From assembly GCA_020216845.1 (NCBI GenBank), contig JAIWNK010000016.1:1-10000 (forward strand): a stretch of 10,000 bases of DNA, written 5' to 3'. The stretch comes from Anaerolinea sp. Its GTDB lineage: Bacteria > Chloroflexota > Anaerolineae > Anaerolineales > Anaerolineaceae. Positions 1 to 7,225 of the stretch are shown here, one piece after another (position 1 is the stretch's first letter; every line of letters begins with the position of its first letter). The notes under the pieces were generated by a model. It did not search any database. It was not told where the DNA came from and worked only from the letters and a program-made list of their open reading frames with translations. The position numbers and the translations under genes are program-made.

Positions 1-1196
1 CCAGAATCAGCCCGATAAAAGCGTTCAAACACATGAGCCAATGCATCTTGCGGAATGCCCGGTCCGCTATCGCACACTCGCAACCGCAGCCGACCATCGA
101 ACAAATCTTCTATTACAGCAATTTTACCACCGGCTGGCGTATATCGCAATGCATTGCTGAGCAAATTGTTCAAAATCTGCTCCAACCGATCCGGATCTGC
201 CAACACACGCTCCTCCGGCGCAGAAAACCGCATCTCCAATTGCACTCCTTTGGGCTCAGCCACAGATCGAAAACGCTCCACAACCCGTTCCACAAATGGC
301 ACAACGAGCAAATCTACCATCTCCATGCGCAACTCTCCAGCCTCCGCCAGGGAAAGTGTGCGCAAATCATCTACCAAACGCACCAGCAAATGATTTTGCT
401 CCAACACCTTTTGCAAATTTTCAGCACTAGGATCATCAATGCCATCCATCATTGCTTCCAATTGTGCCTGCTGCACCGCCAAAGGCGTCCGAAGCTCATG
501 GGCAATGTCCGCGGTCATCGAACGTCGGTTCATTTCAATTCGCTGCAATGAGTCAGCCATAAAATTAAAACTGCGTCCAAGTTCAGCCAACTCATCCCTG
601 CCACTCACTTTCACACGCTGCCCATAATCTCCGCTAGCCATCCGACGCGCCGCATGCGTCAGCTGCCGAATCGGATACAACAACCCCGAAGCCAGCACCA
701 ACGAGACCAATACAGCCACCCCCACCGCCACCAAGCCAGCTTGCAAGGCTGCCTGATTCAACTGCTGCAACAAAGGTTGTTCATCACCATAACGCAGCCC
801 CATGCCACTTTCCAACAACCAGTAACCGATGGTCTTTCCTGTCGAATCCCTCAAGACAACCGCCTGTGCAAGCTCTTGCTCTGATAAATGCACACCGACT
901 CGTGCGTGTCTTGTATCCGCCACCACCACCCCATCCCGATCAGCAATCTGCTGTCGGCCACCATTCATCATGCCATGGCCCATTCCACCTGGCGGTTTCG
1001 GCAAAATAGATTCAACCCCCTTCCAGGTGCCGCCCTGTTGATAATAAGCTTCCAATTGCTCCACCACCCCATCAAACGGGCTACCAAACAGAAAAGAGCG
1101 CACCTGCTGTTCGGTACCCGTCCGTACCCGCAGCACCAACACAACAATGGCAATTAACGCCACAGCCACCATTGCCGCCATCAATTTCCAGCGCAT
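1..1196 (-). CDS. Sensor histidine kinase (HAMP/HisKA/HATPase), 3' end cut by window
   Basis: Membrane sensor kinase that should autophosphorylate on His and pass the phosphate to the response regulator encoded just upstream. The 398 visible residues show a short cytoplasmic N-terminus and TM1 (about 5-23), an extracytoplasmic sensor region (24-150), TM2 (about 152-174), a HAMP linker (175-220), and HisKA with the H-box DIAHELRTPL (phospho-His233). The HATPase part has an N-box NNLLSNALRYTP (343-354), the G1 motif DSGPGI (376-381) and the F-box FERFYR (390-395). The rest, including the second glycine motif, lies beyond position 1. The ATG at 1196 is preceded by GAGGTG (1201-1206), 4 nt away, and lies 8 bp after the regulator's stop, so the two are probably co-translated. 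Residues 68-80 are rich in Gly, Met and His (PGGMGHGMMNGG), which hints at metal sensing, but the signal is unknown. BaeS-like overall; no specific symbol is justified. Confidence 0.95.
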   Translation of the reverse strand, partial: MRWKLMAAMVAVALIAIVVLVLRVRTGTEQQVRSFLFGSPFDGVVEQLEAYYQQGGTWKGVESILPKPPGGMGHGMMNGGRQQIADRDGVVVADTRHARVGVHLSEQELAQAVVLRDSTGKTIGYWLLESGMGLRYGDEQPLLQQLNQAALQAGLVAVGVAVLVSLVLASGLLYPIRQLTHAARRMASGDYGQRVKVSGRDELAELGRSFNFMADSLQRIEMNRRSMTADIAHELRTPLAVQQAQLEAMMDGIDDPSAENLQKVLEQNHLLVRLVDDLRTLSLAEAGELRMEMVDLLVVPFVERVVERFRSVAEPKGVQLEMRFSAPEERVLADPDRLEQILNNLLSNALRYTPAGGKIAVIEDLFDGRLRLRVCDSGPGIPQDALAHVFERFYRADS

Positions 1197-1204
1197 CAAT
1201 CACC

Positions 1205-1891
1205 TCACTCCTTACTCATTCGATACCCAACCCCAAACACCGTTTGAATGTAGCGCGGATGCCGGGCATCTGCTTCAATTTTTGAGCGCAGATTTTTGAT
1301 ATGCGCGTCAACCGTTCGTTCGTACCCCTCATACGCCACACCTTGAACAGCCTCTAAAAGTTGCAACCGGCTAAACACCCGCCCCGGATGGCGCGCCATC
1401 GTCGCCAGCAAATCAAACTCTGTGGGCGTCAAATCCACTTTCTGCCCCCGACAAATCACAGCATGGGCATCAAGATCAATCTCTAAATCCGAAATCTTCA
1501 AGACCATTCCTGTTGAAGCCGATCCATTCTTAGTTGCCCTCCGCAACACAGCCCGCACCCGTGCCACCACTTCTCGCGGCGAAAACGGTTTGGGAATATA
1601 GTCATCCGCTCCCAACTCCAATCCCACCAAGCGGTCCGCCTCTTCCACTCGCGCTGTCACCATGATTAATGGTGTGTCTGCCCGCTTTCGAATCGCCCTC
1701 GCCACATCTAGCCCATCTGCGCCTGGCAAATTCAAATCCAACAACACCAAATCCGGCTTTTCGCGTTCCCAAAGTTGCAATCCATCATCTCCCCGTCCAC
1801 TGCTGATGACTGCATATCCAGCCCTTTCAAGATACGACCGCAACACCCGCACCAACTCCGGTTCATCCTCAATGATCAGAATCTTCGCCAT
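1205..1891 (-). CDS. OmpR/PhoB-family response regulator
   Basis: Cytoplasmic two-component response regulator of 228 residues, the normal size for the family. The receiver domain (1-118) has the acidic pocket EDE (8-10), phospho-acceptor Asp52 in LLDLNLPG, Thr79 in MVTAR and Lys101 in PKPF. The winged-helix DNA-binding domain (about 128-226) contains LTPTEFDLL, the recognition-helix region RTVDAHIKNLRSKIE and the wing IQTVFGVGYR. The ATG at 1891 is chosen over upstream in-frame starts because AAAGGAGG lies 7 nt before it and MAKILIIEDE is the classic N-terminus. The first 23 bp overlap the 3' end of mfd, so the ribosome-binding site lies inside mfd. It is the likely partner of the kinase that follows 8 bp downstream. 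Target genes cannot be told from this window. Confidence 0.96.
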   Translation of the reverse strand: MAKILIIEDEPELVRVLRSYLERAGYAVISSGRGDDGLQLWEREKPDLVLLDLNLPGADGLDVARAIRKRADTPLIMVTARVEEADRLVGLELGADDYIPKPFSPREVVARVRAVLRRATKNGSASTGMVLKISDLEIDLDAHAVICRGQKVDLTPTEFDLLATMARHPGRVFSRLQLLEAVQGVAYEGYERTVDAHIKNLRSKIEADARHPRYIQTVFGVGYRMSKE

Positions 1892-4800
1892 GATTTGCCT
1901 CCTTTGCTGTAACAAGCGCATTCAACACCGCAAGCAATTGTCCTTTCCAAATTGCAACATCTCCGCCAAAAGCCATCCAATATGCATTTCGGCCACTGCG
2001 CGCCAATGGCGCCAAATTTTGCAAAGAGCGCGTCACCCCTTCGGGCAACGGCGGATAGCGCAACACAATTTGCTCACCCTCAACCGTTACGGCTGCCAGG
2101 CCAGCCCGTTGCGCTCGCAACCGCACCTGAAACTGAAAGAACAAATTGGCCACCGGTTCTGGCAAAGGCCCAAACCGATCCTGAAATTCTTGCCGCAACA
2201 AGTCCAAACTTTGCTCGTCAGTGATATCCGCCATCCTTCGGTACAGACTCAAACGCAACCGTTGGTCCGGAATATAATCCGCCGGAATATCCATCGTCAA
2301 CGGAAATTCTACCGCTACTGCTGCTACCAATTCGCGCACCGCCAAGACAGGATCCTGCTCCAAAGCTGGCATTCCACGCGCCTGTCGAAGCTGACGGACT
2401 GCCTGCGCCAACAAGCGCGTGTACAAATGAAAGCCAACCGTTGCAATATATCCGCTCTGCCGCATCCCTAGCATTTCACCCGCCCCGCGCATTTCCAGAT
2501 CTCGCATAGCAATCGAATATCCGGCACCTAATTGTGAATTCTCTGCAATAACTTCCAGGCGTTCTTGCCCCTCCGCCGTCGGGGGCTTTTTGCGGTGTCG
2601 GAAAAAATAAGCATATGCACGTTGTGCACCGCGCCCAACCCGTCCGCGCAGCTGATAGAGCTGCGCCAACCCAAATGTATCCCCCCGGTCCACAATCAAA
2701 GTGTTTGCATTTGGAATATCCAGGCCCGATTCGATGATGGAAGTGCACAACAACACATCCAACTCGCCGCGCGTAAACTGCTCCATCACCTGTGATAATT
2801 GCGCCTCATTCATCTGCCCGTGCGCCACCCCCACGCGTGCCTCCGGCACCAGGTGATGCAAATGCTGCTCCATCGCCCCAATGGTCTGTACCCGATTGTG
2901 CACAAAAAACACCTGCCCACCGCGTTCCATCTCGCGCAGAATTGCCTGCCGCACCAAGCGCGGTGAATAAGGACCAATATGTGTGATAATCGGCAACCGT
3001 TCCTCTGGCGGCGTGTTAATCGTGGAGATATCGCGCACACCCGTTAATGCCATATACAACGTGCGTGGGATCGGTGTTGCTGTGAGCGTTAGCACATCCA
3101 CCTCTGTGCGCAACTTCTTGAAATGCTCTTTATGCGTCACCCCAAAACGCTGTTCCTCATCTACAATCACCAATCCCAGGTCTTTGAATGTCACATCAGG
3201 CTGCAGCAAACGATGCGTACCGATGATAATATCCACCTGTCCCATCCCCAACCGACGCACAATTGCATCTTGCTCACGCTGTGAACGAAAGCGTGAGAGC
3301 ATTTCCACCTGCACCGGAAAAGCTGCCAAACGCTGTCGAAAAGTTTCATAATGCTGTTGCGCCAACACTGTTGTCGGCACCAACACAGCAACTTGCTTCC
3401 CACCCATCACCGCCTTGAAGGCCGCCCGCAAAGCCACTTCCGTTTTCCCATAGCCCACATCCCCGCACAACAAGCGATCCATGGGACGGCTTCTTTCCAT
3501 ATCCCGTTTTACGTCCTCAATCGCCTTCAGCTGATCGGCCGTTTCAACATACGGAAAACTGGCCTCAAGCTCTTTCTGCCAGGGTGTATCAGCACCAAAG
3601 GCCACGCCCTGTGCCACATGGCGGCGCGCATATAATTCCAATAAATCCTGCGCCACCTTCAGCACTTCTTCCCGCACACGCTGCTTTGCTTGATTCCACT
3701 CCGGTGTTCCCAATCGCGTCGGCGAAGGCGGCTCAGCATCAGGCCCCACATACCGACTGAGGCGATCAGCCTGATAGACAGGCACAAACAATTGAGAACC
3801 GCCCTCATATTCCACGCACAAAAATTCCCGCTCTACCCCTTCCAATACCCGCCGCACCAAGCCCGTGTAACGGCCAATGCCATAATCCACATGCACAACC
3901 CAATCCCCAGGCCGCAAATCGGCATACAACGCCTCTGGTGCTTCAACAACGGGGCGATGACGCTGCCGCACCAGCGGACGTTCCCACCCAAACACCTCAC
4001 TATCCGTCAAAACATGCAACACGCCCCCATCAGCACAACGCATTGCCCAACCTTCCCCCAAACTTCCTTCAACGAACTCGGGCAACACAGCCATTACCTG
4101 CTGAGCGCTATATTCAGTCCACAACTCGCGCAGCCGCGGCACTTGCCGGCTGACGACCATCACTTGCTCTCCCCTCCCCGCATACACAAGCATCTGCTCC
4201 ACAAACTGCTTCAAGCGCCCCCCAAAACGCTGCTCCGGTTGAAACACCTCCGCCAGCTCACCAGGTTGTTCCGCATTCCCATGCCCCAACTCTAAGAACC
4301 GCTGCCCACTCAACATATCCTGTATTTCTGACCAGCTCAAGTAAGGAACAGGAAAATCCTCAGTCAGTGTTCCTTCAGCAACGCTCTCCTGACGAAACTG
4401 AACCGCCTGCTCTTCAATCTCACCAGCAATGGATTGCAACAAATCCATGTCACCGACTACTACCAGTGCATCTTTTGGTAAATAGTCCAGCAAACTGGCA
4501 TGGGCCGGATGTACAACCGGCAGATAAAATTCATCAACCTCAACCCCCTCAGGCAATTGCGTCGCCTTGCCTGGCAGAACCTCGCGCGCCGGCGTCACCG
4601 TCAGGCGTTCAATTTTTTCAACAGTTCGCTGCGTAGCCGGGTCAAAACGACGCAACAAATCAATCTCATCTCCAAAAAACTCAAGCCGAACAGGGAATTT
4701 TTCTGCCGGTACCCAAACATCCAACAAACCGCCCCGTCGCGAAAACTGACCTGGCTCCAGCACAACCTCAGCCGCCTGATACCCCACCTCCACCCATGTT

Positions 4801-5291
4801 CGTTGCAACATTTCGGGGGAGGCCATCTGTCCAACCTTCAAAGAGCGGGTATGTTTCAAAAAATCACGCCGCGGCAAGGTGCGCGTCATCAACGCGCGCA
4901 AGGAAGTAATGATCATTGGCGGCTGTTTCGGGCGTTCTTGACCTGGAATGTGATACTGTGCCAGCGCCGTTAAGACCTGCAATCGTTCTCGCCGGGTGTT
5001 ACTCCCCCAAGCCGCCTGCTCATAAAACATTGGGTTAGGCTCAGGGAAAAGCAAGCGCGGTGCATCCGCAGACCAAAACCCTAATTCGTCTTGCACGGTT
5101 AAAGCACGATCCATCCGGTCTGCAACCAACAACATCGGGCAACGCAAATCGGCCCACAGCGCAGCAAGCAATGGCAGGCGCGCTGCACGCAACAAACCAA
5201 GCCCCGACAAAGCCTGCCCCGAACGCACCGCTTTGACCAATGCCTGATACGCCGGCTGCGCTTGCAATTGCTCTAATACAGCATGTCTCAT
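1869..5291 (-). CDS. mfd: Transcription-repair coupling factor Mfd
   Basis: Superfamily 2 ATP-driven dsDNA translocase that pushes RNA polymerase off at lesions and recruits UvrA for strand-specific repair. At 1140 residues it is full length (E. coli about 1148). Order of domains: UvrB-like N-terminal module with the family stretch LLFPEPNPMFYEQ (80-92); CarD-like RNA polymerase-interaction domain (about 460-520, including VVHVDYGIGRYTGL); translocase with Walker A GDVGYGKTE (610-618), Walker B DEEQ (711-714), motif III TATP (737-740) and motif VI QLRGRVGR (880-887); and the TRCF C-terminal domain (about 975-1090). The N-terminal module has no intact Walker A, as expected for Mfd. The ATG at 5291 is preferred because GAGAGGG precedes it by a few bases; an in-frame TTG at 5303 overlaps the pth stop and would add four residues. 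It lies 8 bp after pth, an adjacency also known in Bacillus (spoVC-fin-mfd). No promoter of its own is evident. Confidence 0.98.
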   Translation of the reverse strand: MRHAVLEQLQAQPAYQALVKAVRSGQALSGLGLLRAARLPLLAALWADLRCPMLLVADRMDRALTVQDELGFWSADAPRLLFPEPNPMFYEQAAWGSNTRRERLQVLTALAQYHIPGQERPKQPPMIITSLRALMTRTLPRRDFLKHTRSLKVGQMASPEMLQRTWVEVGYQAAEVVLEPGQFSRRGGLLDVWVPAEKFPVRLEFFGDEIDLLRRFDPATQRTVEKIERLTVTPAREVLPGKATQLPEGVEVDEFYLPVVHPAHASLLDYLPKDALVVVGDMDLLQSIAGEIEEQAVQFRQESVAEGTLTEDFPVPYLSWSEIQDMLSGQRFLELGHGNAEQPGELAEVFQPEQRFGGRLKQFVEQMLVYAGRGEQVMVVSRQVPRLRELWTEYSAQQVMAVLPEFVEGSLGEGWAMRCADGGVLHVLTDSEVFGWERPLVRQRHRPVVEAPEALYADLRPGDWVVHVDYGIGRYTGLVRRVLEGVEREFLCVEYEGGSQLFVPVYQADRLSRYVGPDAEPPSPTRLGTPEWNQAKQRVREEVLKVAQDLLELYARRHVAQGVAFGADTPWQKELEASFPYVETADQLKAIEDVKRDMERSRPMDRLLCGDVGYGKTEVALRAAFKAVMGGKQVAVLVPTTVLAQQHYETFRQRLAAFPVQVEMLSRFRSQREQDAIVRRLGMGQVDIIIGTHRLLQPDVTFKDLGLVIVDEEQRFGVTHKEHFKKLRTEVDVLTLTATPIPRTLYMALTGVRDISTINTPPEERLPIITHIGPYSPRLVRQAILREMERGGQVFFVHNRVQTIGAMEQHLHHLVPEARVGVAHGQMNEAQLSQVMEQFTRGELDVLLCTSIIESGLDIPNANTLIVDRGDTFGLAQLYQLRGRVGRGAQRAYAYFFRHRKKPPTAEGQERLEVIAENSQLGAGYSIAMRDLEMRGAGEMLGMRQSGYIATVGFHLYTRLLAQAVRQLRQARGMPALEQDPVLAVRELVAAVAVEFPLTMDIPADYIPDQRLRLSLYRRMADITDEQSLDLLRQEFQDRFGPLPEPVANLFFQFQVRLRAQRAGLAAVTVEGEQIVLRYPPLPEGVTRSLQNLAPLARSGRNAYWMAFGGDVAIWKGQLLAVLNALVTAKEANHGEDSDH

Positions 5292-5299
5292 GCACCCTC

Positions 5300-5887
5300 T
5301 CAAAGCGGCTCAACCACACCGTTATAGCGGTTCATAGCCATTTCCAACCCCTCAGACACAAAAGTTTCAACGGCCAAAACAGCTCGCGCCAGCACAAGCT
5401 TCATCAGCTCCTGCTCAGCAGCAGTGAAATCTTCCAAAACATATGTCGCCGCCTCCATCTGCCCCGGCGGTCGGCCAATCCCAATTCGCAGGCGCGCAAA
5501 ATCTTGCCCGCCCAAGCGTTGAATAATTGATGCGACACCTTTCTGACCGCCAGCGCCCCCCCCCGGCCGCAATCGCAAAGTGCCGGGTGGCAAGTCCAAA
5601 TCGTCATGTACCACAAGCAAATGATCGGCCGGCGTCTTGTAAAAACGCATTAACGCCATAACCGATTCACCCGAAAGATTCATATATGTCTGCGGCTTGG
5701 CAAGTACAACCTTCTGACCAGAAAACACCCCACTACCAATGATTGCTTTTGCCTGCACGCGCGCCATACGGATTTGCCATGCCTGCGCCAGAGCATCCAC
5801 CACCATAAAACCCGCATTGTGCCGTGTCGCACGATATTCACGCCCCGGATTGCCCAGACCAACAATCAAATACATTGCCTGTTCCAT
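5300..5887 (-). CDS. pth: Peptidyl-tRNA hydrolase
   Basis: Cytoplasmic enzyme that cleaves the ester bond of peptidyl-tRNA released from stalled ribosomes, recycling tRNA. At 195 residues it has the usual length of the bacterial Pth family. Visible motifs: VGLGNPGREY (9-18, Asn13), TRHNAGF (21-27, catalytic His23), KPQTYMNLSG (64-73, Met69-Asn70), HDDLDLPPG (94-102, Asp95) and GRPPGQMEAATYVLEDF near 138-154. Compared with the common GGHNG motif, residues 113-117 read GGQKG, so the usual His-Asn pair (E. coli His113/Asn114) is Gln-Lys; Asn114 contacts substrate in E. coli. Just before this motif the gene contains a run of nine G. The frame stays open to a normal C-terminus, so the run does not break the gene here. 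The ATG at 5887 has GAGG 10 nt upstream; an ATG at 5875 (MYLIVGLG) is a possible alternative but lacks a good binding site. The gene lies 12 bp after the Ig-like protein gene and 8 bp before mfd. Confidence 0.97.
   Translation of the reverse strand: MEQAMYLIVGLGNPGREYRATRHNAGFMVVDALAQAWQIRMARVQAKAIIGSGVFSGQKVVLAKPQTYMNLSGESVMALMRFYKTPADHLLVVHDDLDLPPGTLRLRPGGGAGGQKGVASIIQRLGGQDFARLRIGIGRPPGQMEAATYVLEDFTAAEQELMKLVLARAVLAVETFVSEGLEMAMNRYNGVVEPL
5556..5564 (-). repeat. Nine-base homopolymer (C on +, G in pth mRNA)
   Basis: A run of nine C on the plus strand, read as nine G in the pth coding strand, encodes the Pro-Gly-Gly-Gly stretch at residues 108-111 together with its flanking codon bases. 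Runs of this length are prone to slippage during replication and to sequencing error. The reading frame is intact on both sides. Confidence 0.95.
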
Positions 5888-5899
5888 AAAAAATCTGCC

Positions 5900-6517
5900 T
5901 CAACGTCTCCATCTGCGCAACAGCAAATACACACCCAAAACGACAAAAACGACCACCGTAAACAAAGCTCCTTGCAAGAGCCAAAACGTCCATTCCGCCA
6001 TCGAAATCTGCAATGGATTGGGAGGGAATGGCGTCGGCGTCCAACGCAACGCCGTAGGCGAAGGTTGAGCAGTAGCTGTTGCCATCAACGTCGGCGCGCT
6101 ACCCGATGGGAATGGCGTATCTACTTCTACAGGCGAATAATTTCTCACCCGCAAACCCTGCACCACAGCATCCCGAACCTGACCATCACGCAAAACGACC
6201 CGCACTCGCAAGCGATATTCACCGTCCGGTAATGTCGTCGTATCCCAAACTGCCAGCTCTCCCTCTGTAACCGGCTGTACCCCCTCATACAACAAAAACC
6301 AGGTCTCGGTTGGATCATCTGCATAAGCAAAAGACACCTCAAGCGCCGAAAACCCTTCCAAAGCAGCCTTGCCCTGCACAGTTACAACCCCCTGCAAAAC
6401 CGAACCATCTGTCGGAGAAAGCACCTCCGGCAGCCCTTCTGTTTGCGCCAGAACCGGCACGGTCACAAGCAACAAACCAACGATCAAAGCCAACAAAAAT
6501 TTACAAAACCGCATCAT
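5900..6517 (-). CDS. Exported Ig-like protein with C-terminal membrane anchor, unknown function
   Basis: Not recognised as a named family. The 205 residues divide into a Sec-type signal peptide (about 1-24, positive start MMRFCK, hydrophobic core, likely cut after PVLA), one beta-rich Ig-like domain (about 28-128, starting LPEVLSPTDGSVLQG and holding DTTTLPDGEYRLRVRV), a Pro/Thr/Ser/Ala-rich linker (130-168), and a C-terminal membrane helix (about 177-200) ending in RRWRR. This predicts a type I protein with the Ig-like domain outside and a very short cytoplasmic tail. Similar Ig-like modules with TP-rich linkers are frequent in Chloroflexota surface proteins (general knowledge). The ATG at 6517 (or the adjacent ATG at 6514) gives the best signal peptide; an upstream GTG at 6535 only adds residues before it. 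No clear ribosome-binding site precedes the ATG. It is the first gene of the minus-strand operon, 12 bp before pth. It has no catalytic motif; adhesion, ligand binding or envelope structure are guesses. Confidence 0.85.
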   Translation of the reverse strand: MMRFCKFLLALIVGLLLVTVPVLAQTEGLPEVLSPTDGSVLQGVVTVQGKAALEGFSALEVSFAYADDPTETWFLLYEGVQPVTEGELAVWDTTTLPDGEYRLRVRVVLRDGQVRDAVVQGLRVRNYSPVEVDTPFPSGSAPTLMATATAQPSPTALRWTPTPFPPNPLQISMAEWTFWLLQGALFTVVVFVVLGVYLLLRRWRR

Positions 6518-6525
6518 AAATGTTA

Positions 6526-6554
6526 AGTCTAACACAAAGCCACCAATCTTGCAA
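6526..6554 (-). promoter_or_regulatory. Candidate promoter for the minus-strand operon
   Basis: Reading the minus strand, TTGCAA (6554-6549) is followed after 17 bp by TAGACT (6531-6526), each matching 4 of 6 consensus bases. Initiation about 7 nt later would fall within a couple of bases of the ATG at 6517, giving an almost leaderless mRNA, which agrees with the missing Shine-Dalgarno sequence. The match is weak. Another candidate on the same strand is TATACT near 6665-6670, which would give a long leader. Confidence 0.35.
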
Positions 6555-6602
6555 AAAATCAGCTATCACCAACATCCACAAACTGGATCAAAACACCTTG
6601 AT

Positions 6603-6624
6603 AAATACAACCCGACTTGTATTT
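6603..6624. promoter_or_regulatory. 22-bp dyad in the divergent control region, candidate operator
   Basis: AAATACAA (6603-6610) and TTGTATTT (6617-6624) form perfect 8-bp inverted arms around a 6-bp centre. A further TTGTAT half-site lies at 6629-6634, 12 bp along in the same orientation, and overlaps the TATAAT at 6632. The dyad sits where the -35 element of the plus-strand promoter would be, and no good -35 hexamer is found there. That placement suits a dimeric regulator. The T-run after it is too scattered for a convincing terminator and no gene ends here, so an operator is the simpler reading. The binding protein is unknown. Confidence 0.5.
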
Positions 6625-6631
6625 TTTGTTG

Positions 6632-6637
6632 TATAAT
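6632..6637 (+). promoter_or_regulatory. -10 box of the promoter for the membrane protein-YtxH operon
   Basis: A perfect TATAAT lies 47 bp before the ATG at 6685, giving a leader of about 40 nt with AGGA at 6675-6678 as ribosome-binding site. No convincing -35 is present at 16-18 bp; the candidate operator dyad occupies that place. A second perfect TATAAT at 6668-6673, with CTGACA at 6642-6647 but a 20-bp spacer, is a less likely alternative because its transcript would start beyond the AGGA. Confidence 0.55.
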
Positions 6638-6684
6638 TTTTCTGACAGGTAACACTTATCTTTGTAGTATAATCAGGATCAATC

Positions 6685-7176
6685 ATGACAGAATCTGTAA
6701 ACGTCCCACCGCCTCAACCTTCACTGCCGGAGCCCAAGCTTCGGTCAGAAGATATTTCTGTTCCCACCGCTGCTGAACAGGCCACCGAGGAACGCAAACA
6801 GCGGCTCAACGCCATTCTTGCCGCGATTGTTGGTGTTTTGATCCTCGCGGCACTGATTGCCTCCGTTGTCTTGCTCGTCAACGCGGGTCCAGCCACGGCT
6901 GGGTTGGTGCGCGACATCTTCATCATTTTCATGGGGCTTATTTCCATTCTGGTCATGATCGCCCTGGTCATCCTCATCATTCAACTTGCCATTCTAATCA
7001 ACCTGCTCCAAAACGAAATCAAGCCTATTCTGCGCACCACCAATGAAACTGTCAACAACCTGCGCGGCACAACTACCTTCATCAGCAACAATCTGGTTGA
7101 GCCCATCATCAAACTCAACGAATATCTCGCCGGATTGCGTCGTTTCTTTGATCTCATTCGCCCAGGCAAGTCCTAG
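6685..7176 (+). CDS. Two-TM membrane protein with DUF948-like amphipathic tail, unknown function
   Basis: No named family is certain. The 163 residues comprise a Pro-rich, charged N-terminus (1-40), two long hydrophobic segments (about 43-66 and 76-108) joined by a short loop, and an amphipathic helical tail (109-155) containing NEIKPILRTTNETVNNLRG and a second helix up to LRRFFDLIRPGK. The tail of repeated polar/hydrophobic heptads with TVNNLRG resembles DUF948-type proteins. In Bacillus a DUF948 protein (YtxG) is encoded next to YtxH in a general-stress operon, and here too a YtxH protein follows 49 bp downstream. Both ends probably lie in the cytoplasm if the two helices form a hairpin. 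The ATG at 6685 has AGGA 6 nt upstream. An envelope-stress or membrane-organising role is an inference from the neighbour only. Confidence 0.85.
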   Translation: MTESVNVPPPQPSLPEPKLRSEDISVPTAAEQATEERKQRLNAILAAIVGVLILAALIASVVLLVNAGPATAGLVRDIFIIFMGLISILVMIALVILIIQLAILINLLQNEIKPILRTTNETVNNLRGTTTFISNNLVEPIIKLNEYLAGLRRFFDLIRPGKS

Positions 7177-7225
7177 GCGAGGATGATCGGTCCTATCCTT
7201 TTCTATTTCTAACAGGAGGTTTTCC

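Noticed and set aside
33..1157. Plus-strand open frames opposite the kinase gene
   Set aside because: They are low-complexity, rich in His, Gln, Ser and Arg, lack ribosome-binding sites and lie antisense to a clear histidine kinase. They are shadows of the C-rich strand.
3690..4295. A 201-codon open frame antisense to mfd
   Set aside because: Its composition follows the reverse complement of the mfd codons, it has no recognisable motif, and the opposite strand encodes conserved Mfd sequence.
5292..5303. TTG start for mfd overlapping the pth stop codon
   Set aside because: It adds only four residues and has no better ribosome-binding site than the ATG at 5291, which is preceded by GAGAGGG.
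6668..6673. Second perfect TATAAT just before the two-TM protein gene
   Set aside because: The best -35 match is 20 bp away and the transcript would begin downstream of the AGGA ribosome-binding site. Kept only as an alternative to the box at 6632.
7180..7199. Small inverted repeat AGGAT/ATCCT between the two-TM protein gene and ytxH, followed by a T-rich stretch; possible attenuator
   Set aside because: Only 5 bp of stem around a 10-nt loop, and the T-run is interrupted. Too weak to support a terminator or attenuator inside the operon.
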